From contig NZ_QFFK01000011.1 of assembly GCF_003149455.1 (NCBI RefSeq), forward strand, positions 113,259 to 177,258: a DNA stretch of 64,000 nt, read 5' to 3'. The translations under genes and the position numbers were made by a program. The notes under the pieces are model-generated. The model did no database searches. It was not told the origin of the DNA and was given only the letters and a program-made list of their open reading frames with translations. This stretch comes from Chitinophaga deserti (lineage in GTDB: Bacteria; Bacteroidota; Bacteroidia; Chitinophagales; Chitinophagaceae). Of this stretch, positions 56,620 through 63,955 are shown piece by piece; the stretch's first letter is position 1, and every line of letters begins with the position of its first letter.

Positions 56620-57378
56620 TCAGGCTGCCTTGTCCACCGCAACCATACTCATGGCGTTGAACTGCCCCGTGCTGAGGCCATAGAACCGGCCGTTCACTTC
56701 CTGCACAAACTCGATACACAGCGCCAGGAAGAGCGGTTTGGTGCTGTTGGGCGGCAGGTCTATCACGAAATTCACGGGAGGCATTTCCTGTCCGCTGATG
56801 GGCATTTCACCGCTGGACGACAGCGCATGTACGCTGGTGCCATTGTCGAAATCCACTTCCGCGCCGATGGCGGTGAGGACGTAATGGGTGGCACCCGTTG
56901 GTGTAGCCAGGTACTTTTCCGGCACGAAAGCCGGGATAGTGACTGTAGCAGCGCCGGAAGCCCGGTCGATGGCGGCCGTAACAGCAGCATAGAGCGTGGT
57001 GCTGAGGGGGCTGTTGGCATTGAACTCGAAGCCCTTGAAGAAGCCCAGTTCCCCTTCGGGCACCTTGCGTTCGCCTCTGTTGTTGAGGGTATCGGTTTTG
57101 ATGACCCGGTTGAAGAGGCTCGCCAAACGGTTGCCCACCTGGTTGTCTGCCACCTGTTTGAGGACCGAATTGAGCGCATTGCGGAGCAATTTGCCGGCGG
57201 CCGCGGCTCTCCCGAACTCATGCCCGTTTTCACGGGTGCGGATGAAAGCGGGATCGTTCTGGATGCGTTTAGCGTCTACGCCACCTTTGGCCCGCATACC
57301 GAAGCCATTTTTTCTTTTGTAGAAGGTGGTGTTTCCGGTAGTACCTCTTACGGTAATGATACCTGTTTGAGAAGGCAT
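56620..57378 (-). CDS. Conserved Bacteroidota accessory protein of unknown function
   Basis: 252 aa. The start MPSQTGIITVRGTTGNTTFY followed by KRKNGFGMRAKGGVDAKRIQ and NDPAFIRTRENGHEFGRAAA belongs to a family widely seen in Bacteroidota accessory regions, without known function. The rest is beta-rich (VNFVIDLPPNSTKPLFLALC) and could be a structural or adhesive protein. No signal peptide. It shares its direction with the small holin-like gene 45 bp downstream. A three-copy 10-bp repeat lies in its upstream region, between it and the divergent 69-aa gene. Confidence 0.65.
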   Translation of the reverse strand: MPSQTGIITVRGTTGNTTFYKRKNGFGMRAKGGVDAKRIQNDPAFIRTRENGHEFGRAAAAGKLLRNALNSVLKQVADNQVGNRLASLFNRVIKTDTLNNRGERKVPEGELGFFKGFEFNANSPLSTTLYAAVTAAIDRASGAATVTIPAFVPEKYLATPTGATHYVLTAIGAEVDFDNGTSVHALSSSGEMPISGQEMPPVNFVIDLPPNSTKPLFLALCIEFVQEVNGRFYGLSTGQFNAMSMVAVDKAA

Positions 57379-57512
57379 GATTTTAAATTTTTAATGATTA
57401 AACAAAGGGGGCCTTTACATCGCCAGACCCTTGAGGCGTTTGCACTGATCAGTGACTGGTTTGTAATTACCCTTCGAAACTACCGGACCCGAAAAACCCG
57501 CACAAACAACCT

Positions 57513-57541
57513 TGCCGGTTTTGCCGGAATTTGCCGGAATT
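57513..57541. repeat. Three direct repeats of TGCCGGAATT type
   Basis: TGCCGGTTT, TGCCGGAATT and TGCCGGAATT occur back to back in the 183-bp region between divergent genes, ending about 20 bp before the ATG at 57562. Tandem 10-bp spacing places the sites on one face of the helix, as for a regulator or an iteron-type site. Confidence 0.55.
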
Positions 57542-57561
57542 ATGTTTTTAATCCACACTTT

Positions 57562-57771
57562 ATGGAACGTTTATTCCCAGAAAGAATAGTTATTTATCCG
57601 CGGGATGTGGAGATCCTGCTATCAAAATGCGAGCGTTCTGCGCAGGACTTCCTGCGGCAGATCCGCGATGCCCTGGGCAAGCCACCAGGGGCTTTTATAA
57701 CCGTAAGAGAGTTTTGCTACTTCACCCAAATGGATGAAGATGAAGTGAGGGAACAGCTGAGGAAGGGGTGA
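57562..57771 (+). CDS. Small conserved accessory protein
   Basis: 69 aa from ATG 57562 (MERLFPERIVIYPRDVEILL, then SKCERSAQDFLRQIRDALGK, ending EDEVREQLRKG). It is a short, helical, charged protein with a pattern IxVREFCxFTQMDEDEVRE that could be an HTH-like or adaptor domain. I recognise it only as a small protein recurrent with the 252-aa family in Bacteroidota. The surrounding longer plus-strand frame (56389-57771) is an artefact. A second 11-nt repeat array begins 22 bp after its stop. Confidence 0.6.
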   Translation: MERLFPERIVIYPRDVEILLSKCERSAQDFLRQIRDALGKPPGAFITVREFCYFTQMDEDEVREQLRKG

Positions 57772-57793
57772 GGTTGAAGCCATATCCATTCAC

Positions 57794-57870
57794 GTTTCAT
57801 TCGGGTATGAAGCACTATTACTTCACATATACTTCAGGTATACAGCACAGATGGTGTACTGATAAAGTAG
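57794..57870. repeat. Second array of 11-nt units
   Basis: Units of exactly 11 nt follow one another: GTTTCATTCGG, GTATGAAGCAC, TATTACTTCAC, ATATACTTCAG, GTATACAGCAC, AGATGGTGTAC, TGATAAAGTAG. The period and the central ATACTTCAG core match the array at 8412-8521. Confidence 0.55.
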
Positions 57871-58020
57871 GTTTCAATAGAATTGTAATTTTTGTTGGGG
57901 CCCGGTTTCTACCGGGGCCATTTTATACCCCTTGTTTAATGAATGGACGTTATTGCAGGTAGCCCTTATTGTAGATTACTCGTTTTAAAGGCGGGATTAT
58001 TAAAGTAAAATATCAATGCT

Positions 58021-58200
58021 ATGACTGAAAAGAAGAATGCTAAAATAAAGCCTGTGACGAAGGCAATGTTCATTGGAGCTGCAGAGATGGAACGATTGAG
58101 GAAAGATGTTGATCGTTCTGATGAGGAGAAGTTTTTGTCGCTTCTCTGGAATATTAAATTGAGTAACACTTTAAAAAAAATGAAAGTAACACACAAATAA
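58021..58200 (+). CDS. 59-aa protein upstream of the nucleotidyltransferase
   Basis: 59 codons from ATG 58021 to TAA 58200 (MTEKKNAKIKPVTKAMFIGA, then AEMERLRKDVDRSDEEKFLS, then the rest). Basic and helical; ends 6 bp before the next ATG. It belongs to a small gene that repeatedly precedes nucleotidyltransferase genes in Bacteroidota. The arrangement of a short basic protein and a nucleotidyltransferase in one transcript resembles toxin-antitoxin pairs, but no experimental evidence is at hand. Confidence 0.65.
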   Translation: MTEKKNAKIKPVTKAMFIGAAEMERLRKDVDRSDEEKFLSLLWNIKLSNTLKKMKVTHK

Positions 58201-58206
58201 AGCATT

Positions 58207-58701
58207 ATGGATACACTGTATGAAGAGATACTGAATTTCTGGAAGGTTATGGAGAAGCACGATGTTCGCTACATCATGGCAGGTAGTTTTGCCACCCGTT
58301 TTCATGGCTATAACCGCCTCACGGACGAACTGGATATTTGGGTCGAGAATAACTATGAAAATCGTGAAAAACTTTTAAAAGCATTAGAGGAGCTTGAATT
58401 AAAAGCTGATGAAGATCCTTCTAGAAAAATGAGCTTATTTGCCATATGTACGGCTTTTAATTTGAAGTGCGGTCTGGTAGTGAAAGTTATGTATGAGATA
58501 ATGGGGTTAGAATACTTCCCTTTTACAAAGTGTTTGGAAATGGCTTCCATTGCGGAGATACATTCAGTGAAGGTGCCTTTCCTGCATATTGATCACCTCA
58601 TTATGAATAAAAAAGACATGAACCGATCCAAAGACAAGGTAGATGTGATTTACCTTAAAAAGATCAGGAAATTAAGAAAAGGGAGTAAGCTGGCTAAATG
58701 A
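58207..58701 (+). CDS. Nucleotidyltransferase-fold protein (AbiEii/DUF6036-like)
   Basis: 164 aa. MAGSFATRFHGYNRLTDELD followed by IWVENNYENREKLLKALEEL is the GS-x10-DxD-type core of nucleotidyltransferase-fold proteins related to AbiEii and MNT-type enzymes; the metal-binding acidic pair is in DELDIW. The C-terminus (LHIDHLIMNKKDMNRSKDKV) is the usual helper helix. Members transfer nucleotides to proteins or RNA and serve as toxins or antitoxins. The 59-aa partner, 6 bp upstream, and the location in an accessory island support a defence or TA role; this is inference. Confidence 0.8.
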   Translation: MDTLYEEILNFWKVMEKHDVRYIMAGSFATRFHGYNRLTDELDIWVENNYENREKLLKALEELELKADEDPSRKMSLFAICTAFNLKCGLVVKVMYEIMGLEYFPFTKCLEMASIAEIHSVKVPFLHIDHLIMNKKDMNRSKDKVDVIYLKKIRKLRKGSKLAK

Positions 58702-58766
58702 TTTTTTAGAATTGGTGAATAAAAACACATACTATGAAAGAGGGCCTCATTTATTGAGGCTCTAAT

Positions 58767-59105
58767 TTATTGGAAGAGTTCTTGTATTTTCTGTTTAGCG
58801 CTGAATGCTTCGATTACGGCGATGATGTGGTCGCGGTTTTCGGGGGATAGTTTCTCGAGCCGGCGGGCAATCTGAAGATAAGCGTCTTCGCCTTCAGCAG
58901 GAGGGAGGGCATCCCCTAATATTAAGTAGTCGAGCGAAACGTTGAGTGCTTTGGCGAACCTGGCGGCCACTTCAATTGAAGGTACCATCTGATCCCTTTC
59001 ATATTTACTTACTACATCCTGAACGATTCCTAAGGTTACTCCGAAGTCTTTTTGGGTTAAGTTTCGTTGCTTGCGAACTGCTGCAACGCGTTTTCCGAAC
59101 GTCAT
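58767..59105 (-). CDS. XRE-family repressor
   Basis: 112 aa. The lambda-repressor-type HTH is MTFGKRVAAVRKQRNLTQKD, FGVTLGIVQDVVSKYERDQM, PSIEVAARFAKALNVSLDYL. The C-terminal 40 residues (LQIARRLEKLSPENRDHIIA) form a helical dimerisation tail. Size and layout suit a phage-type or island-type repressor or antitoxin-like regulator. It is divergent from the SymE-like gene (193 bp apart) and may control it. Cytosolic. Confidence 0.93.
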   Translation of the reverse strand: MTFGKRVAAVRKQRNLTQKDFGVTLGIVQDVVSKYERDQMVPSIEVAARFAKALNVSLDYLILGDALPPAEGEDAYLQIARRLEKLSPENRDHIIAVIEAFSAKQKIQELFQ

Positions 59106-59261
59106 ATAAACAATGGTTTAAAGTAAAACACTAAACTAATACAAAACTGAGAAACTAGCCGCATTATAAGATTTATTAATATTAAATAGGTGTGATTGTT
59201 AGTAAATATCAGTAGTTATGCACACTAAATAATGACGAACGACAATCGCTGTTTCATTACT

Positions 59262-59284
59262 ATTATGTAATTTTAAGTCATAAT
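59262..59284. promoter_or_regulatory. Inverted repeat upstream of the SymE-like gene
   Basis: ATTATG (59262-59267) and CATAAT (59279-59284) separated by 11 nt, 13 bp before the ATG. It could be an operator for the divergent XRE protein or pairing for an antisense RNA. Confidence 0.35.
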
Positions 59285-59297
59285 AATTGTTAACCTC

Positions 59298-59537
59298 ATG
59301 AAACAGTCTTCTTCTAAACGCAGGCTTACCGTAACCCGTAAGCCCTCAGAGAAAATAGTACCCTTTATCAATGTTTCAGGCCAGTGGCTTGAGAAAGCAG
59401 GCTTCAATATCGGAGATATTGTGGAGCTCGAAGTGAGTGAGGGGCGGATTATTATTAGGAAAACGCTTTACCGGTGGAAGGAGGAGGTTGTGACTAAGAG
59501 GTATATGGTGGATTTTAATGGGGATAGGGTGGCTTAA
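59298..59537 (+). CDS. SymE-like toxin-family protein
   Basis: 79 aa. FINVSGQWLEKAGFNIGDIV followed by ELEVSEGRIIIRKT is the SymE toxin fold (AbrB-related double-psi/SpoVT-like barrel). In E. coli SymE is an SOS-induced type I toxin opposed by the antisense RNA SymR and later shown to condense nucleoids; the exact role here is unknown. The C-terminus (KRYMVDFNGDRVA) is atypical. No antisense RNA gene can be identified from sequence. Located between the XRE gene and the ATPase operon in the island. Confidence 0.85.
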   Translation: MKQSSSKRRLTVTRKPSEKIVPFINVSGQWLEKAGFNIGDIVELEVSEGRIIIRKTLYRWKEEVVTKRYMVDFNGDRVA

Positions 59538-59674
59538 TATATACCTGCATGCTACTTCTCTATTATAAATTTTTATGTTCCAATATTAGAATGCAAACAC
59601 ATTTTAGAAATGAATAAAATACTTTGAGGAATCACATAGTACATCACCATTATTAAGGATTACTTAGTTAAAAT

Positions 59675-59698
59675 GTTTGAATTTTATTATATTCGAAC
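59675..59698. promoter_or_regulatory. Inverted repeat before the ATPase operon
   Basis: GTTTGAAT (59675-59682) and ATTCGAAC (59691-59698) pair with one mismatch across 8 nt, in AT-rich DNA 80 bp before the ATG. It may be an operator of the operon. Confidence 0.4.
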
Positions 59699-59778
59699 AC
59701 ATCAACCCTACTATACCCAAGTTACTATACTGATTCAGAAAAAATGAGCCCTCAAGGAATCTGCAAACATTCGATCAT

Positions 59779-62700
59779 ATGAGTTATAAAGATTTACTAA
59801 AAAATTCGAAAGCCAAAGCAGCTGATCATCTCTTAGCAACTAAGATTCGTGATCTAATGGATAAATTGCGAATGGGCAATACTCCCAATGCTGCTAGGCG
59901 ATGGATTTGGGAATTAATACAAAATGCAAAAGATGTAGCAATTGATGGGAAGCCAATTAATATCCAAATAGATTTATTAGGTGAAAGTTCTAAAAAATCA
60001 TTGACATTCCGACATAACGGGAAGCCCTTCACTACGGACAATATATATTTCCTTATTCAACAAGTTTCAACAAAAGATAGACAGGAAGCTGGCAAGCCAG
60101 AAAAAAAATCTACAGGAAAGTTTGGAACTGGATTCTTGTCTACTCATTTACTGTCTGAGATTGTAACAGTTGAAGGGATCATTAAAGACGAAGAGCTACC
60201 GTACAAAGAATTTAAAGTAGTTTTAGATCGAAGCCCATTGGAACTACCTGGAATCATAAATTCCGTCAACAACTCTTTACAGTCAATTGAAAACGTTCTA
60301 GAAAGTGATATAGTTTGTAATAATTATGTAGAGGGTAGTTACAATTCTAGTTTTACCTATGAATTACTTAAGGAAAAAGAAGATATTGCTCAAACAGGAA
60401 TTACTGATTTGCACTTTTCGTTGCCATATACAATGGCCTTCTCAGGCGATATAGGTGAAGTTGAAGTAGTCCATACTGCAACTACTTTCAAAGTCAAAAA
60501 TTGTTCGATATTGGACAAAAATGGACTGGAATTAGTTGAAATACAAGAAGAATCACTAATTGATGATATACCTCGGTACTTCTGTGTAAAACGGGGAACA
60601 AATGCTGCAATAGCAATTGAAGTAGATAAATTAGAAAATGCTTATAGAATAAAGAATATTAATGAAAATATCCCAAGGCTCTTTTGCGATTTCCCTTTAG
60701 TAGGAAGCGAGAAATTTCCTGTTCCAATTATCATTAATAGTGCCAATTTTAATCCTAATGAACCTCGTAGTGCTGTTTGGCTTACAAAATCAGATGACTC
60801 ACGTGTCCGTGAAAACAAAAATATTATTTCGGAAGCTATTACCCTCTACATAAGTTTACTTGAATTTGCAAGTAATCAAAAGTGGAAAGGAATGTACGAA
60901 TTAGTCAGAACTGTGCAAGCAACAGATACAGAAACTTTATCAGCTGAATGGTTTAATAATCAAATTCTTACAAAATTTCGTGAAACAATTTTAAGCACTC
61001 CAGTAGTAGATACAACTCTTGGCCGAGTAAAACTATTGGGAAATGAGAAAGGTAGCGGACCTGTCTGGTTTCCTACTCATACTAATCATATTATCAGTGA
61101 GCATATTTGGGATTTAGGAAAATCTTGGGTACCAAATCAGCTTCCACCTAAAGATGAAATTAAACAGTGGAACGAAGTTCTTTGGGAGAGCTGTAAATTT
61201 CTAACATTAGAAATACTTGCAAGCAATATTCAATCTCAGAAAAACCTAACTACCTTATCTTCGATCCTTCAAACAGATGAAGCTTCCACTATTTCATGGC
61301 TAAATTGTTTTTATGGAGTGGCATCGCTGGATGAGACATTTGAAGACAAACTCATAAACGGAACTTATTCAATCTTTCCCAACCAAGAAGGGAATTTTAA
61401 AAAGCGAGAGGAACTTTTTGAAGATACAACGCTAGAAGTAGATGAAGCATTTATGAATGTAGCGAAAATTTTAGGGGCTAATAACTGGGCATTATTTTTA
61501 GATCGGAGAATAAAAAAAAGCAAAAGGATTATTTTCCATACACGCAACTTGCAATTTATTCTGGATGAAATTAACCTGCGTTTAAAAGATTCAAAAATTC
61601 CGTTACAAGATCGCTTGAATGCTTCGACTTACCTAGTAGAACTTTTCAGTAAACAGTCAAGTACCGACCCTATTCGCTTAAAGTTATTTAAGTTTTCAAA
61701 AGTATTATTTCCAGGGGATAATAGAAATAAAAAAGAAATTACTACTCACAACCCAGATATTTGGAAGGAGGCAGATGGTATACATATCAAATCAATGGTT
61801 AAATTCATATCTGCTAAAGAAAACGTCACAGAACTGCAAAAAGAGCTTAAACTACCAGATGAAAAGACAACAATAGATTGGATAAGTGAGTTTGTTAGCT
61901 TTTTAAAGATTGTAGATTATGAAGATCAATTAGACAGGCACCCCATTTTACCTAATCAGCGTGGAACTTTCTGTAAGAAAGATGCATTGTATGCTGATGC
62001 TACAATTCATGAAGAACTAAAAGATATTATGAATAATCTTGGGCATGACTATCGAACAGAAATGTTAAATAAAGGTATATTTCTTATGTTACCTCCAATT
62101 AGAGAAATTTCTGATACCAATATTTCACTTCGTATAACAGAAAGTGTTAGGATGCAATTTTCAGAATTGGAAAAGACTGACTTGGTCAAAGAAGCATTTC
62201 GATTACTGCTAAAATTCTTTTCAAAGAATAGCGAAATATCATCGGTGTTATTCAATGAACTATATGCTAATAAACATAAATTGTACGACGATGAAGAAAT
62301 TGCTAGAGACATGGATAGAGTAGATAAGTTTGATCAATTTATGGAGGAGTACAACTTTGAAAATTTGGATGATCTTAGAGCTGCAGTAAAAAATGGACTG
62401 TCTAACAAAAAGGGTAATGAATATAGTGAAATAAAACAGGAAGTGACTCAACAAATGCTTGCAGGGTGGGGAGTAACAAACGCAGAAGATTATGAACAAC
62501 TGATTGGAAGTGATGTTAATCATGCTGTATTCCGCCATTATTCAAAAGCAGATCCTGCTTTATACGAATATGCAAATACAATTATAAAAAGGGCTTATAA
62601 AAATATTTTGACGTATCTTAAAATTCTTCCAGAGTATGATTGTACAGAAAGCCAATTATTGGCATCTACACTTATTGGTGGAATAAAAAAAGGTGGGCGT

Positions 62701-62904
62701 CATATATATATTGTATTTAGACCAAGCGACAATGAAGAAGTCATTATTTACTACACCTCGGAATATGAAGCATTAGATGAAGACAATACAGAATTATGGA
62801 TTGAAGATGGAGTTAACGATCCTATAAACTTGACTATCGGAAAAATTTTGAAAATAACAGGAATAAATAGAATCCCATTAAATGGACATTCCAATTCAAT
62901 ATAA
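59779..62904 (+). CDS. Sacsin/Hsp90-type (GHKL) ATPase, putative defence protein
   Basis: 1041 aa. The N-terminal GHKL/sacsin-type ATPase shows N-box residues E45, N49, D52 (WIWELIQNAKDVA), a variant of the G1 box (RHNGKPFTTDN at 78-88) with HNG in place of DxG, and the G2 lid GKFGTGF at 113-119. This is the Hsp90-like fold of sacsin-type proteins. The middle (150-1000) is a large helical region with two related modules: FPNQEGNFKKREELFEDTTL (from about 532) and LPNQRGTFCKKDALYADATI (from about 724). C-terminal GRHIYIVFRPSDNEEVIIYY and ILKITGINRIPL are a distinct block. No signal peptide or membrane helix. The DNA is clearly AT-rich against the rest of the window. The next gene overlaps by 23 bp. 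Confidence 0.85.
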   Translation: MSYKDLLKNSKAKAADHLLATKIRDLMDKLRMGNTPNAARRWIWELIQNAKDVAIDGKPINIQIDLLGESSKKSLTFRHNGKPFTTDNIYFLIQQVSTKDRQEAGKPEKKSTGKFGTGFLSTHLLSEIVTVEGIIKDEELPYKEFKVVLDRSPLELPGIINSVNNSLQSIENVLESDIVCNNYVEGSYNSSFTYELLKEKEDIAQTGITDLHFSLPYTMAFSGDIGEVEVVHTATTFKVKNCSILDKNGLELVEIQEESLIDDIPRYFCVKRGTNAAIAIEVDKLENAYRIKNINENIPRLFCDFPLVGSEKFPVPIIINSANFNPNEPRSAVWLTKSDDSRVRENKNIISEAITLYISLLEFASNQKWKGMYELVRTVQATDTETLSAEWFNNQILTKFRETILSTPVVDTTLGRVKLLGNEKGSGPVWFPTHTNHIISEHIWDLGKSWVPNQLPPKDEIKQWNEVLWESCKFLTLEILASNIQSQKNLTTLSSILQTDEASTISWLNCFYGVASLDETFEDKLINGTYSIFPNQEGNFKKREELFEDTTLEVDEAFMNVAKILGANNWALFLDRRIKKSKRIIFHTRNLQFILDEINLRLKDSKIPLQDRLNASTYLVELFSKQSSTDPIRLKLFKFSKVLFPGDNRNKKEITTHNPDIWKEADGIHIKSMVKFISAKENVTELQKELKLPDEKTTIDWISEFVSFLKIVDYEDQLDRHPILPNQRGTFCKKDALYADATIHEELKDIMNNLGHDYRTEMLNKGIFLMLPPIREISDTNISLRITESVRMQFSELEKTDLVKEAFRLLLKFFSKNSEISSVLFNELYANKHKLYDDEEIARDMDRVDKFDQFMEEYNFENLDDLRAAVKNGLSNKKGNEYSEIKQEVTQQMLAGWGVTNAEDYEQLIGSDVNHAVFRHYSKADPALYEYANTIIKRAYKNILTYLKILPEYDCTESQLLASTLIGGIKKGGRHIYIVFRPSDNEEVIIYYTSEYEALDEDNTELWIEDGVNDPINLTIGKILKITGINRIPLNGHSNSI

Positions 62905-63892
62905 AAATGCAATTGAGAATCCAGATGAATCCATCAGGTTCTTTGCAATTATGCCTCCATCTAACCTGCTTGCTGAAACTATTTCTGCAATGGCAAATTT
63001 GCACAAAGGAGGAATTTTATTTATAGGAATAAAAGAAGGCCTTGGAAAAATATTGATTAGGGGTTTGAGCGACAATTTTAATGTGATGCCGATAATACAC
63101 AAGGCTGTCGATCAAATAAATCCCACGCCAGAATTTCATTTTGGGTTTTATGAATATAACGAGAAAAAGATATTTGCACTTAGCGTCGCACCAAGTAGAA
63201 CTCCTACTTTCTATAATGGGAATTTATATAAGTTTATAAACGGTCGGATAGTAGAGTCTCGTTTAATAGAAACCGGAATTTCTGCACCGAGTTATCCACG
63301 CATATTAAGCTGCTTGTCATTAATGGAAAAGCAGTTACAAGGAACTGACTCTAAGAAGAAAGTGTTATCTCATTACCAAAGTTCTTTGCGACTTATTGAT
63401 GCCGTGGCTACAATGGTAATGCCTGATACTCCCGACCTTCTTACACCTTTGCAAGATGGCCGTGTGTTACTTAGAATGGTAATTAGTGCTGTTTTTGATA
63501 ACTTCGAAATTTACTTGGGCAGTCTATTATCCGAAATATGGATGTCAGATCCTCGACTTTTGAAATCAGATGCACCAATTACAGTAAGAGAAGTTCTAGA
63601 ATGTTCTGACATTGAAGAATTTGTCAAGTACTATGCAAGAAAGCGTGTTTCAAATATGGCTAAAGGGAGCATTAAATCATTTATAAAGGAAAATGCTTTG
63701 ATTAAAGAACTAAATGTCCTTAATACTAGCGAACAGGAACGAATAGATAAAATGATGCATATTAGGCATTTGTATACTCATCAAAACGGTTTCATAGATG
63801 AACGATTTGCGCGTATCTATCAAGGGGCACAAATTGGAACCGAATATGTCTTATCAGTAAATCAAGTATTAGATGAAATAGCTACGATTTAA
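62882..63892 (+). CDS. AlbA_2 (Schlafen-like) protein with HEPN-type R-x4-H motif
   Basis: 336 aa, starting inside the ATPase gene (23-bp overlap). Residues 1-130 look like an AlbA_2 (Schlafen-type) nucleic-acid-binding/nuclease domain (AMANLHKGGILFIGIKEGLG, EKKIFALSVAPSRTPTFYNG, LYKFINGRIVESR). The helical C-terminal half (160-336) ends in R295-H-L-Y-T-H300 (MHIRHLYTHQNG), an R-x4-H HEPN ribonuclease-like signature within a long helix bundle (RVLLRMVISAVFDNFEIYLG). It could be an RNA-cutting effector whose activation depends on the ATPase. Both assignments are by eye; AlbA_2 is the firmer one. The shared AT-richness and overlap mark a two-gene operon. A possible IS481-type transposase start follows at 63956. 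Confidence 0.75.
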   Translation: MDIPIQYKNAIENPDESIRFFAIMPPSNLLAETISAMANLHKGGILFIGIKEGLGKILIRGLSDNFNVMPIIHKAVDQINPTPEFHFGFYEYNEKKIFALSVAPSRTPTFYNGNLYKFINGRIVESRLIETGISAPSYPRILSCLSLMEKQLQGTDSKKKVLSHYQSSLRLIDAVATMVMPDTPDLLTPLQDGRVLLRMVISAVFDNFEIYLGSLLSEIWMSDPRLLKSDAPITVREVLECSDIEEFVKYYARKRVSNMAKGSIKSFIKENALIKELNVLNTSEQERIDKMMHIRHLYTHQNGFIDERFARIYQGAQIGTEYVLSVNQVLDEIATI

Positions 63893-63955
63893 TCTGACAG
63901 TTAGGGTTAATTTTAAGTAACCACACTTTTAATCAACCCTTTAAAACTGCCAGAC

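Noticed and set aside
56389..57771. 460-aa plus-strand frame across the 252-aa and 69-aa genes
   Set aside because: Its upstream part is the reverse of the better supported 252-aa family gene; only the last 69 codons from 57562 look real.
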